Shown piece by piece: positions 1 through 11,425 of a DNA stretch of 64,000 nucleotides. Numbering within the stretch: position 1 is the first letter of the stretch; each line of letters begins with the position of its first letter. Origin of the DNA: Tetracentron sinense (lineage: Eukaryota; Streptophyta; Magnoliopsida; Trochodendrales; Trochodendraceae). The stretch lies in the NCBI GenBank assembly GCA_015143295.1, contig CM026559.1, positions 23,512,826 to 23,576,825 on the forward strand. The letters run 5' to 3'. The notes below the pieces were generated by a model. The model was not told the origin of the DNA and searched no databases. It was given only the letters and a program-made list of their open reading frames with translations. The position numbers and the translations under genes were made by a program.

Positions 1-189
1 GGTTAAGGTAACAACACCACAAGGCGAGGCCAGACCAATAAAAGGCACCTTACTTTATTGAAATGAAAGTTGAGTAAACACAATAGAAAGCAAGTCATCT
101 AGGGAGAAAAATATTCATGGACTCCTTCCTCTTATCTCATGTAGGCTATCCATGGATGGGAATCTACATGTTTTGATGTGGCCCCCGGT

Positions 190-425
190 GGCATTTGGAT
201 TGGATTTTATTAGCCAAAAATCAATTCTGATAAAATTGATTTTGTAAAATTAATTGTCAAATAATCACTTTTTCAAATAATATTGTTTGGGGAATATGAA
301 GATGATAGACTCAAGTTCATATTCCCCGGACACTATTATTTGAAAAATAATTATTTGACAATTTATTTTATAAAATCTATTTTATCGGAATTGATTTTTA
401 GCTAATAAAATCCAATCCAAACGTC
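190..425. mobile_element. Foldback MITE with long terminal inverted repeats
   Basis: The left arm, beginning TTTGGATTGGATTTTATTAG at 194, is matched in reverse complement by the right arm ending at 421. The pairing runs inward with few mismatches to GGGGAATATGAA (289-300) and its complement TTCATATTCCCC (316-327), leaving a loop of about 15 bases. The whole element of about 230 bp is therefore one near-perfect hairpin with no coding capacity. This is the form of a foldback or MITE element moved by a transposase made elsewhere. No clean target duplication was found, so the superfamily is open. Confidence 0.75.
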
Positions 426-427
426 CC

Positions 428-1180
428 AGCAAATTCCATTGTGGTGTGTTTAGTGACATTTTAATCGGGAATTGGAATTGGATGATCAAAATGTTATGAT
501 CATCAATACATACGTGTATCCCATTCCACTGTTAGATGGGTAGTTGAATGACTATGATCTGTCTTAATTCTATGATCATTCAAATGAATCTAAAGATGGA
601 GCGATCATGTTCATTTGATTGGATGAATACATTTATGGTAGTGGACGGTGGAACCCAACCAGTTAAAAGAGCCACAATCAAATGCATTTTCTTGCAAGTA
701 TATCTGAATTCTTGGACCACTATATTGGTCTCCTTGAACAACCAATGCAAGTAGAATGTATGGTCTGCAATGTGGGAAAGGTAGTACCTAGGGCAGCAAT
801 TCTATCTCAAGATCTGGACCCCAGACCGCAGCATTGCTAATGAATAAGGCATTCCTTCGAATGCTCTACATTGTGGCAAAGCCAAGGGACATCAAGCTTG
901 TATGTTTGACTACATCCTATGATTTTCTGCATTTCAGTCACGGACAAGAAGATGATGAAGAGGAACAAGAGAAAGAAAAGTAAATAGCAGAAGAAAAAAC
1001 AAAAAAAAGAAGAAGAAGAGAAAAGTTTATCTCTACTACGATCGAAGCCAAAGGTGAGGATGAAGAAGAATTAGAAGAAAGAAGAAAAAGAGGATGAGGA
1101 GAGGAGTACCTGAGTGGAGCCTGTTTTTGGTTCGGTGAGGCAAGGAGAAGACGAGAGAACGTCTTCTACTTCGCCTTCTC
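428..1180. other. Non-coding stretch, nothing recognised
   Basis: Only short open frames lie here and none resembles a known protein. A purine-rich run of GAA and AAG triplets occupies roughly 940-1090. No promoter, RNA gene or repeat boundary could be supported. Confidence 0.5.
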
Positions 1181-1401
1181 TTCTTGTCAAATAAGCTCCT
1201 CAATAACCCTCACGCATTAAGTGGTTATTTGTGCCCATAAGCACCCCCTTGTCGATTATGAAATCACCGGTTAAAAACGTAAGCGGTTGTTAAATAATCG
1301 CTTATGACTAACCCAACTAAACATTATTATCTAACAATAATCCCTTTATAAGCGTTTATCTCCCACATAAGCACTTATTTTAATCCCAACCAAACAGGCC
1401 C
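1181..1401. repeat. Possible MITE remnant with an AAACAGGCCC end
   Basis: The right edge reads CCCAACCAAACAGGCCC, a terminus often seen in plant hAT-type MITEs (GGGCCTGTTTGG in the other direction). Inside, ATAAGC or its complement GCTTAT recurs about six times. A matching left terminus was not found, so this is a fragment or a chance likeness. Confidence 0.3.
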
Positions 1402-1404
1402 TTT

Positions 1405-1498
1405 GTTGTTCCATCTCATTTACTTTCAACTCCATGTCACCTCAGCTCAAGAAGAAGAAAAAACTCAAGGCACACGTGCCCGCCTAGCATGGATGGCG
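1405..1498. repeat. Third, partial copy of the 3047-3135 / 5382-5452 repeat
   Basis: The stretch beginning GTTGTTCCATCTCATTTAC and ending near the words GCCTAGCATGGATGGCG resembles 3047-3135 and 5382-5452, with the same order of short words and scattered substitutions. It shows that part of the duplicated unit downstream exists here a third time, without the Copia fragment that follows it in the other two. Confidence 0.5.
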
Positions 1499-1555
1499 AG
1501 GAAGCAAATGATTCAATATGGGTGTCGGTCGTCGAGATTGAATCATGGGCAATTT

Positions 1556-1836
1556 CGATTGAACTCTCCCCATTGAGTTCAATCATACCAATAGGTCAAC
1601 CCTTGTCCCTTTTAACCCCAGTTCAACAATTTAAACTTGGTTTTTCAAGAAAATTTAACCCTAAGGGTAAATATTAACCTTGTTAGGGTTAATTATTTAA
1701 TATTTTGTTTCAAACCCCAAAGTTATATTATTGAACCTTAAGGGTTAGTAAAATTTAACCATAGTTAATAATGGTTAAAAGCGACACATGTTAACCTGCG
1801 GGTGCAATTGAACTCGGGAAAAGTTCAATCCTAATT
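1556..1836. repeat. AT-rich segment bounded by small inverted repeats
   Basis: GATTGAACTC at 1556 pairs with GAGTTCAATC 8 bases later, and a similar small hairpin around ATTGAACT and AGTTCAAT lies near 1806-1830. Between them are several TTAACC and AACCCTAAGGGTTA-like words, some telomere-like by composition. A MITE with sub-terminal hairpins is possible; no target duplication was found. Confidence 0.3.
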
Positions 1837-2286
1837 GACTGTGTGACCTCTTGGAGTTAGGTAGTTCTATTCAAAATTCACAAAAATTCAAGCTCAACCC
1901 ATGCCCAATAACACCTCCACTCACTATGCTAACCCTAACTAATAATAGTAGATAAATGATCCATTGCATCAAATAATTAATAATAATCTCTCAAGTCCTT
2001 CTATCTCAACAAAAACAAAAACAAAAACAAAAAAAATATTCTTAGGCCCTCCGATGTGGACAGAAATGTTCAATGTTGTCAAAACCTAACCTTTCATTAA
2101 CCCATAAAAAGAAAGTGATTGCACCTCAGCTTAACTGTCTGAATCAAATTTTTGATAGATAAAATGACTTTAAATTTAAAAATCTATAAGAATACAACCA
2201 GTTTATTATGTGGTTACCTTTTTTCGGTCTAGAACTCATTTATTTGTTGAGGATCTAGTTGAATTTTTCTACAAGTATCTTTTAGC

Positions 2287-2445
2287 CTAGGAAGTAGATA
2301 CTTTGAAAATGGAAACGTACCCGTATTCCCGTATCGGGTACGGCACTCTTAAGGTAAAACTTAGTTGTTTTTCATAATTTCTACTAAATTGCTGTACCTA
2401 TATCGTATCACCGTATCTAAGTATCACCGTACCCGTACTTCCTAG
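2287..2445. mobile_element. hAT-like MITE with 8-bp target duplication CTTTTAGC
   Basis: The element starts CTAGGAAGTA and ends with the exact complement TACTTCCTAG. It is flanked on both sides by CTTTTAGC (2279-2286 and 2446-2453), an exact 8-bp duplication as expected for hAT transposition. The 159-bp body has no open frame and is full of CGTACC and CGTATC words. It is a non-autonomous element dependent on a hAT transposase not present in the window. Confidence 0.75.
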
Positions 2446-3249
2446 CTTTTAGCTATTTTCTAGAATTAACTTTTTGGTCTTCCTAGAACAATTAAACGGA
2501 TATTTAGATGTCTTTTTTTTTTTTGGTATTTTGAAGTGTCTATTTATATTTTTTAGGTGTCTTTTGGTATTTCAATATAGCAACAACTTTTTCTTTTAGT
2601 CTTATATATAGATATGGGTGTCCATTGTATTGTGAAACAAATCAAGAAGATCAAATCCAAGTCCAAGAATTTAAGAGAGTTCTATCTTATATCAACATAT
2701 TTAAAGTATAACATTTCACCAACAATTTTCTTGAGTTAACATCTGATTTTTTGTATTCCCATCCTTCCTCTCCCTCAACAAATTTGGCATTTCAATGTAT
2801 GTATTGTATCAGGCCATTGAGCGAATGGGAAAGGGAGGAGAAGGGAGGAATCCTGAGACAATAAGAACGAAGAGTTTGATTGAGGATGATTTGCTGGGGT
2901 CCATAGAGGCGGCGAAGGGGTGGATGGTCTTCACGTGAAGTGGATCATGAGACCGTGGACAAGCTCTGGCTATATTCTTTGTTTATTTGTTTATGGTGTT
3001 GAGGCCATGTGGCACCCTATTTAATTTTTCCACATGGATAAAAGCGAAACTTTTGTTGTTTTCCATTTCATCTACCTTTAGTTTCATGTCATCTCAACTG
3101 TCAGCCACACCTGCCTGCCTAGTATAGATGGCGGTAGGAGTGCATTCAAGTGGAGTTAGCTTGAACTTGTTCAAGCTAGGCTCGAGCTCGAAAATCAAGG
3201 CTTCAACCTCAGTTTGAATAGAATAGGGAAGCTCGTGGTTGGTTTGTGG

Positions 3250-4375
3250 TGAAAAAACTTGCAAATACGAAAAGAGAAATACACAAAGACACACAAGATT
3301 TATGTGATTCATCCGATGTTTTGTTTATGAAAAAGTCATCTTCTTTACTAGTTCAAAGTAAATAGATTACAGAGATCACTCTCTCACAGCCTCTCATACA
3401 AACTTGTTCTCTGTAGAATACAAAATCCTAAATCAACTATTATATGATATACACGATCAGAAATAGAACTTGAAACAGGCTCCTAGTATAATTAGGAAAC
3501 CTCCAAAAAATAGACTCCACTTCACAATTTTTTTATCGCTCATTTCCAGGATTTGCCATGTACCGTATAACACTAATAGCCTGTGAGATGTCAGTCCTAG
3601 TGCACACCATGACATACATCAAGCTACCCATGACACTTGAATATGAAAATTCTATCATATCTTTCCTATCTTCATCTATAACAGGACACAATTGAGAAGA
3701 AACTCCAAAATGAGTTGTCAAGAGTGTCCTAATTGGCTTTGCATTTGGCATTCAAAATCTTGCAATGAATCTCTTCAAGTACCTCCCTTGTGATAATGAT
3801 AATTTTCCTATCTTCCTCTCTCTCTAAATTTCTATGACTAGGAGTACTTTTATTGCACCAAGGTCTTTCATCTCAAACTTGCTACTAAGTTTCTTATTGA
3901 AAACATTAACATCTGACATTTTTTTAGCAGTGATTAGCATGTCGTCCACGTAGAACGCCAGAAAGATAAAAGATTTATCTCTAAGTATTCTTAAATAATG
4001 ACAATGATCATACTCACTTCTGGCATACCCAGCATGAATGAGTCAAAACACGTGTACCTTGGAAGACTGCTTCAAATCATAAAAAGACTTCTTCAGTTTG
4101 CAGACATGTTCTATGTTTTCTTTAACCTGGAATTCCTCTACCTGTTACATGTAAATTTGCTCTTCTAGCTCAATATGTAAGAAAGTTGTATTCACTTCTA
4201 ACGGTTTAAGCATAGTTCTTGCATAACTACTATTGACAACATTGTTCTGATAGAAGTATGTTTCATCATCGAAGACAATATTTTATTAATATCAAATCCC
4301 TTTGCTACCAACTTGGCATTGAACTTTACCTTGCTATTTTCTGAAGTTGGGTTTTTCTTTTTGAGAATTCACTTA
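3250..4375 (-). mobile_element. Old Tork-like Ty1/Copia remnant (copy 1)
   Basis: This is a minus-strand fossil. A 3' LTR-like segment of about 280 bp (3250-3529) is followed on its right by reverse transcriptase remnants. The minus-strand translation shows MGSLMYVMVCTRTDIS, characteristic of the C-terminal part of Copia reverse transcriptase, and further right a YVDD-region likeness. Wording is closest to the Tork/Tnt1 lineage. The element is incomplete and carries many breaks. The same set of parts recurs in the second copy of the duplication, so it was already in this state before duplication. Confidence 0.75.
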
Positions 4376-4380
4376 CAGCT

Positions 4381-6600
4381 GACTGTGTGACCTCATGGAA
4401 TCGGAAAATTATATTCAAAAATTCAAGAACAACCCCTTGTCCAAGTCTAGCCCAATAATTCCTGCACTCACTATGCTAACCCTAACTAATAATAGTAGAT
4501 AAATGATGCATGCATTGTATCAAATAATTAATAGTAGAATCAGTCTGCGGGTACTCCCAAAGTATACTCCCAAATCTCAACCATTTAAATCAGTTATTAA
4601 AGAGTTAAGATTAGAGCTGATGTGGGATTAGAAAAGACAAAATTAGCCAAGTCAAATCTTGACTCTTGGTGGTTACCATGGATGAATAGGATTGGGGAGT
4701 ATAAATGAGAGTATATTTGGGAGTACCCATAGACTGACTCTTAGTATTAAAAAATCTAAAAAAATCCCTTCTGACCCAACAAAAAAATAGAAAAATATTC
4801 TTAGGCCTCCAACGTGGAGTGAAATGTTCAATGTTGTCAAAAATCGACCTTTCATTAACCCATGAAAAGAATGTGGTTTCAAGTTCAACAGTTGAATCAA
4901 TTTTTTGATCCATAAAAGGACTTTTGAATGTTAAAATCTATAAGAATACAATCATTGTATTGAAGCAAATCAAGAAGATCAAATCCAAGTCCAAGAATTC
5001 AAGAGAGTTCTATCTTATAACAACATATTTAAAGCATAACATTGCAGCAACAATTTTTTTTGAGTTAACCTCAGATCTTTTGTATTCTCATCCTTTCTCT
5101 CCCCCAACAAATTTGGTATTTCAATGTATGTATCGTATCGGGTCATTGAGCAAAAGGGAAAGGGAGGAGGGGCAAGGAATCCTAAGACAATAAGAACGAA
5201 GAGGTTTTTTTTAAGGACAAAGAGTTTGATTGGGGATGATTTGGTGGATTCCATAGGGGCAGGAGGGATGGGGTTCACGTGAAGTGGATCATGAGGCCGT
5301 GGGCACACTCTGGTTATATTCTTTGTTTATGGTGTTGAGGTCACATGGCACCCTATTTAATTTTGCCACAAGGATAAAAGCGAAACTTTTGTTGTTTTTC
5401 ATTTCATCTACCTCTAGTTCATGTCATCTCAACTCTGAACATAGATGGCGATAAGAGTACATTCAAGTGGAGTCATCTTGAACTTATTCAAGCTAGGCTC
5501 GAGCTCAAAAATCAAGGCTTTAACAACCTCAGGTTGAATAGAATAGGAAGCTCAAGGTTGGATTGTAGTGAAATAACTTACAAATAGGAAAACAAGAACA
5601 CACAGGATTTACGTGGTTCACTCGATATAAACTACATCTATAGAGAGGTCGTCTTCTTCACTAGTTCAAAGCAAATAGATTACAGAGATCCCTCTCTCAT
5701 AGCCTCCCATACAAAGTTGTTCTCTACATAATAGAAAACCTAGATCAAATATCATATTATATACCTGAACTTAAACAAACTCCTATTATAATTAGGAAAC
5801 CCCAAAAAAATGGAATCCACTTCACTATTTGCCAGTGCTCATTTCCAAGATTTTCTATGTACCGACTAACAACACTAACAGTTTGTGAGATGTTAGTCCT
5901 AGTGCACATCATGACATACATCAAGCTACCCATGACCCTTGCATATGGAAATTCTATCATATCTTCTTTCTCTTCATCTGTAACAGGGCACAACTGAGAA
6001 GAAAGTCTAAAAGGAGCTGCCAAGAGTTTCATAACTGGCTTTGCATCTTACATTCAAAATCTTGAAATAACTCTACCTCCCTTGTGATAATGATAGTTTT
6101 CCTATCTTTCTATCTCTCTCCATTCTTATGCCACCTAGAATTACTCTTGTTGTACCTAGGTCTTTCATCTCAAACTTGATACTAATTTCCTTCTTCAAAA
6201 CATTCACATTTGATATGCTTTTAGTAGCGATTAGCATGTCATCTACATAGAGCGCTAGAAAGATAAAAGAGTTATCTTTTAGAATTCTAAAATAGTGACA
6301 ATGATCATACTCACTTCTGGCGTACCCATTTTTCAGCATGAATAAATCAAAACACTTGTACTCTTGTCTGGGAGTGCCAGAAAGATAAAGCAGTCAATTG
6401 CTTTCTTTCCTTTGGTAATTCTATAAGATCCTATGTCTAATTTTACGTAGTGATTATATCTCCTCAACTATAGCCATCTTTCATTTTCTGTGATCAATAT
6501 CTGAATTACTTCCTTGAAACATATGGTTCATACTTTTATCTATAATGAGTGTAAAGGCTATCATATCTATCTCATCAAACCTTTTAGGTATATTTCGTAC
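4381..6600. repeat. Tandem duplication, copy 2 (right edge approximate)
   Basis: This region repeats the order of copy 1 from GACTGTGTGACCTC onward, including the words CTATGCTAACCCTAAC, TTGTCAAAAATCGACC, AAGAAGATCAAATCC, a purine-rich AAAGGGAAAGGGAGG block and the antisense LTR. The right edge is uncertain because copy 1 stops within reverse transcriptase while the Copia remnant here runs on further. Confidence 0.65.
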
Positions 6601-6823
6601 CCTCTATAGTCTTTTTAACTGTGGATGTTGTTCTACTATCTCGATATGAGGTGATTTTGCATCACTGTTGTCTGTATCCTCTATTTCAAATGTATCCAAC
6701 TCCACTTGGATTGGTTTACTTCCACTTGCATCGTTACTTTTTTTTCAGGATACCAAAGTCTGTGCCCCTTAACTCCTATGTGCCTGAAAAAAATGCATTT
6801 TCTTAACTTAGGGCCAAGCTTGC
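5569..6823 (-). mobile_element. Old Tork-like Ty1/Copia remnant (copy 2), left part
   Basis: On the minus strand an LTR-like segment (about 5569-5829) is followed by reverse transcriptase with MGSLMYVMMCTRTNIS and LALYVDDMLIATKS (6073-6339), then weaker likeness to the integrase-reverse transcriptase linker up to 6823. The YVDD box is the catalytic motif of the polymerase. The remnant is cut at 6823 by a younger Copia element and resumes at 16738. It is incomplete, with many breaks. Confidence 0.75.
6819..6823. repeat. Target-site duplication CTTGC, left
   Basis: CTTGC directly precedes the 5' LTR and is repeated at 16738-16742 directly after the 3' LTR. It fixes both ends of the 9.9 kb Copia element. 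Confidence 0.8.
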
Positions 6824-9188
6824 TATTAGACATATATGCCCACAAAAGTCATTCCGGAATTGTATTAGTTTACTTTATTAATAAAAGCATATTTACATTC
6901 ACACATTATCTTCTACATTAGGTAACATATTAAAAGTATCTCATAAGATGAGACTACTTTGTCCCTTAGGTAACATTGTAGGAATGTAGACCTGTTGTAA
7001 GTTATTTAGGATACATTTGGACAATATATTCCTACTAACTTGCACATTGTTAGTTCCATATGATGGACTGATGAATCTCAATCACTCAGAGAAGAGTCTC
7101 TTGACTAAGATGTAGATATAAGTAATAAGTACTTATATTGCAACAGAATCGCTTAGTGGATATCCTTAGAAATATAATGTTTATATATATTTAGGGTAGT
7201 CTATTTGACAGATTATCCTTAACCTGAGAGGTCGACATCTTCTCTAGTATTTGCCTCTATAGCTTTGATGTAGCCAATCGTTAATGTCCAACACACCAGA
7301 CTAAATACGGGTTCATTGGTTATGTACGATATACTAGAAGAAGTGTGTGTACACTCAATAAGGATTCCATTACTCTTCTAGAGTAATTTATATTGACTTG
7401 ATACTTGTCAAACCAGACTTGAAAAACCAGCACTGGTATTTAACGATGAAATGGTTTTATCGAGGAGTTTATTTTCTGTGTAAAAGGAAAATCATTATTA
7501 TTATTATTATTTTTAAATAATTTCAAAAATAGTTTTGAAAATCCAAATTTGACTAAAAGTATCAAAGAGAAAAGGTTCTCATTATAAGCTAGGGATTACG
7601 GACAATATAAGATATTGTCCCATAAGCTTATAACAATATTAGAAGTGTAAGGACGTATCTGTAAACAAATCTTCTAATAGATAATACCTGCAAGTAATTC
7701 TCTAATTTCTGGGTGTTAGTCACATTGTGTTAATGGACATTATTGTGATTAGTGGAAGTCCAGGAACATAGATAATATTCTATAATCCTAATGGTAATAT
7801 AGAAAAGGGTTTCCTAGCAACAAGGTTTCCAAATGGTGAAACACTTGGTCCCACAACTGGAAATAGGAGATCCCTTTAGATCCCATACACTAGGACCTTT
7901 TTAAAGCTTTTAATTTAATTATGAATTAAATTAATTAATTTCTCTGTGTATATAACTATATGGTATAGTGAAGCTCTAATAGGTGAAATCAAATAAGATG
8001 TGATTCACCAAATGGGTAGGACCCATATGGGATTTTGATAAAGATCAAAACTTGACCAACAAGAGTTTGGAACTCTTAAAGAGGCGTGTGATAGTGAGGC
8101 CCACCTAGGGTGGGACACCCACTTCTTGTTAGACCTTATTCATTCAATTTGTTGGTAATCTTATCTCCTATTTAATAGGGATTAGATTATTTGGTTGCTA
8201 ATTAATGGTTTCCTATTAAGTAGGGAATGAATTAGCTTGTTACTAATGGTTTCCTATTAAGTAGGGATTGCATTAGTAGGTTACTAATTGGTTTTTCCTA
8301 TTAAATAGAGAATGGATAATGTTAGTTTCTTATTTTGATAAATCCTAATTAATTATGAATTATCGTTAAGAAATCACTATGAGAGAATTCTAATTGGATT
8401 AGAATTAGAAAAAGGAGTCTTGGATTGCAAGTAAGCAATCCAATAGGGCATTATAAAGGGTGGGACGTCCACCCCTTTGCCATAACATACTCTCCAACGT
8501 TTTTCTCTCTCTCTCTCTCTTTCTCTCCAAAAGCTCATGCCCCCCCCCCCCCCCCTCTCCCTCCTTTGGTAATTGTACGGTTAACACTCCCATTCTATTC
8601 TCTTGATTTTTGTTTGGATCTTGAATAATATCATAACCAATCTTGTTATCAAGAAATGATCTTGCTTTCAAGAAAAGAATAAAATATTATAGAGCTTGAA
8701 TTGGAAGGGTTATTAACTTCCATTAGAGAAAAGCTTTAAATGATTAAAAAGGTTCGTGTGAATCTCGAAGGAGACCTTTCACTTGCGAAGTTTTGCGGGT
8801 ATTGATCTATCCTTCAAATCGTGAAATAGACTTATCAATTTCATAGTCGTAAAGGTGATTGTTATTTTATCTTTCATTGAATAAAATCAATTAGAATTAT
8901 AGTCAGATCTTGGGATTCGATATATGCCCCCCAAGAACTGTTTTTCTAAAATTAAAAAGAGGCATACTTTCAATCGAATGAGACTTTTCACTTGCAAAGT
9001 TTTGCAGATATCGTTCTATCCTTCAAATTGTGGAATAAACTTATCAATTTCATAGTTGCAAAGGTGATTGTTATTTTATCCTTCATTGAATAAAATCAAT
9101 TAGAACTATAGTCAGATCTTTGGATTCAATGTAGGCCCCTAAGAACTGTTTTTCTAATTTCTAAAATTATAAAAGAATCACACTTTCA
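6824..9188 (+). repeat. 5' LTR of the 9.9 kb Copia element
   Basis: It begins TATTAGACATATATGCCC, matched at 14560 by TATGAGACATATATGCCC, and ends ACTTTCA just before the primer-binding site. It is 2365 bp, longer than its partner because its last 418 bp form a tandem duplication. A CT-rich tract followed by a run of C lies near 8502-8560. It would have supplied promoter and polyadenylation signals for the element. Confidence 0.85.
8771..9188 (+). repeat. Two-copy tandem repeat, unit about 209 bp, in the 5' LTR
   Basis: GAGACCTTTCACTTGCGAAG at 8771 recurs as GAGACTTTTCACTTGCAAAG at 8980, and the two units stay alignable to the LTR end. The 3' LTR has a single unit. The first unit ends GGCATACTTTCA, like the true LTR end. 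Confidence 0.8.
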
Positions 9189-9189
9189 A

Positions 9190-9201
9190 TGGTATCAAAG
9201 C
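9190..9201 (+). promoter_or_regulatory. Primer-binding site, initiator-Met tRNA type
   Basis: TGGTATCAAAGC directly follows the 5' LTR and differs by one base from TGGTATCAGAGC, the complement of the 3' end of plant initiator methionine tRNA used by most Copia elements to prime minus-strand synthesis. Confidence 0.8.
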
Positions 9202-10618
9202 CTCGGGCTAGCATAAAATAATAATATATTATATTTATCAAGATAAATAATTATTATTGTTTGTGTTGGATGGGTTCCACAAATCATACCTCCTTCTCTT
9301 TCCCTCCCCCTCCCATTTTTTCTTATTTTACAAAAGTTGTAATTTTATAATAGGGTTGATGATTTATGGTGGAGAAAATCAACCGAAGGAGTTTCTCGGT
9401 GAACCATTGTGAGATAGAAGATCTTCAATAATTGTAGGGCCTTATTTAATTCCATTGTTGTTATTAAATAAGGTCGTATGATTTTTGTGAACCCATTGTG
9501 AGATTATTATATTACTGTAATAATAATATTATTGTTCATGTGATAATTAATAATATTTCTTTTAAGCCCGGAAGCTTAGATAATTATGATTATCGCCTTT
9601 TATGAGAATTTAGGATAATTGGATTATACCCCTTTCAATGAGTTGTGTTTAATTATAAATTAATTATATTTAGACACAAGACAATACTAGTACTCTTTTG
9701 GACGTGGAGTTTGTGACCCATACAGAAATTTTTACGTAAAACCTTTGCTTATAAGATTATTTGATAATCGTGTCTGAAAAAACATTAAGCACTGTAAAAT
9801 GTTGATAAGTAAGATGGATCACTAAACTGACATCCAAAAATCATAAGGCTATAAGGGATGGGTAGGTTTCGACCATAAAGTGAAAACCCTAGTGGCCAAA
9901 ACCCCCTGTGAGGGCTAGTGGGACTTAATCACTCCTTTGAGAATCTTGTTATCGAAAATTTTCATATTTCATATGATGATTATGCATAATTATTTTATTA
10001 CCTTCGAGAAAAATATTAAGTGATATTAAATGGGATTATTAATCATATGGCTTCCATTATCAATAAGACTAGGAATTAATTATCCTGAGTCTTGTCTCTC
10101 TGACAGAATTTCGACATAATTCAATCTAAATTAAACTCCTAGTGCATTATTTCTATAGTAGATAGGTTTGTGTATGGCCTAATAGAGAGTGTCAACTAGC
10201 ATGGGGACACATCCCTACTTGATCATATAACAACCGAGAATAATGAGTTTAACTTAAATAAGGAAATATGACGGCTGACAGGTGACAGTATGTTATCCTT
10301 GGAGGTCGCAAGAAAATTGAGAATCACTTATTTATATAAGGAGTTATGCATGAGATGTTCAGTTAGATGGATAGCTACTATCCACCTTATAGTGCATGTG
10401 TAATACTATCCTAGCATGGAGGATTACATGTGTATTATGAGGATCCCAATACTCATCTGAAATAAAAGGTTTATTTCCTAATTTCATATAATGAAGGGAC
10501 TTATGAAATTTGAAGAATGATGAGAGGATCATCGCAGATTTAAAATCCCAAAATCCGATGAATATATGTGTGAATAATAATATAATTGTTTATGCTTTAT
10601 TTTATTTTGTAGATAATC
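9202..10618 (+). other. Long untranslated leader of the 9.9 kb Copia element
   Basis: About 1.4 kb between the primer-binding site and gag holds no open frame of note and is AT-rich. In related elements this stretch carries dimerisation and packaging signals, but none can be pinpointed here. Confidence 0.6.
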
Positions 10619-11425
10619 ATGAATCCCCTTTTCAAGATTCTAGATGAGAATCGTTTGAATAGTCCTAATTATGTGGACTAGAAAAGAAACCTTGACATTT
10701 TGCTAACCTCTCAGAAGATTGCTTATGTTCTTACTTCCGATTATCCGGAATTTGATGAGGCAATTCAGACCCCAGAACAGGTTGAGAATGCCTCTAAATG
10801 GCATGAGTCAAATAATTTGGCCAAATGCTATATTCTTGCATCTATGTCTAATGTCCTACAGCAGCACCACGAGAGCTTTGGTACTGCTAAGGACATTATA
10901 ACAAATCTCAATAAGATGTTTGGGGAACAGAATAGGACTGCTAGGCAGTTGGCTATGAAAGGACTCATATGAACTAGAATGTCTGATGGAAGCCCAATAC
11001 GGGAGCATGTCATCAAGATGATGGGATTCATTAATGAACTCTTGACTTTTGGTGCAGATCTTGATCAGCAGAGTCAAATGGATGCAATCTTAAACTCTCT
11101 CCCGGAATCTTTTTCTGCGTTTGTGTTGAATTTCAACATGAACAAATTGGAGACTATTCTTCTAGAGCTCCTAAATATATTAGAAGCAGTTGGGGACCTT
11201 ATGAAACGTACTAAGCTATTTGCATATATGGCAGAGGGAGATGGACTTTCGAGGCTTAAGCCTAAGGGCAAAGGTAAGAAAAAGAAAAAGTCCAATTTCT
11301 CTAAATTCCTCAAAGGCAAGAAAGGGAAGAACAAGAAAACATCTTTCGAGAAGAAAGACAATGATAAGAATCAGAATGTTTGCTTCTATTGCAAGAAACC
11401 ATGTCACTAGAAGAGGAATTGCCGA
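10619..11425 (+). pseudogene. gag: Copia gag (fossil)
   Basis: The frame starts at an ATG at 10619 and shows a Copia gag reading, with NRLNSPNY near its start, followed by a lysine-rich stretch and a CCHC zinc-knuckle region containing CFYCKKPCH near 11380-11412. Gag forms the virus-like particle and the knuckle binds the element RNA. It is broken and lies in more than one frame. Confidence 0.8.

Larger units (their letters stand above)
1837..4380. repeat. Tandem duplication, copy 1
   Basis: This copy opens with GACTGTGTGACCTC, and the same words reopen copy 2 at 4381. Matched blocks in the same order include the words CTCACTATGCTAACCCTAAC, TATTCTTAGGCC, AATGTTCAATGTTGTC, AATCAAGAAGATCAAATCC and the antisense Copia LTR and reverse transcriptase remnant. 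Because both copies carry the same Copia fragment with the same flank, the duplication happened after that element inserted. Substitutions and small length changes are frequent, so the duplication is old. About 410 bp at 2206-2618 has no counterpart in copy 2. Confidence 0.7.

Noticed and set aside
1660-1760. Telomere-like AACCCTAA words
   Set aside because: Only isolated and interrupted copies occur, not a tandem array, so an interstitial telomere is not supported.
8405-8671. Paired open frames with glycine and proline runs near 8405-8671 and 16192-16458
   Set aside because: They are created by the CT tract and C run inside both LTRs of the Copia element, not by a gene.
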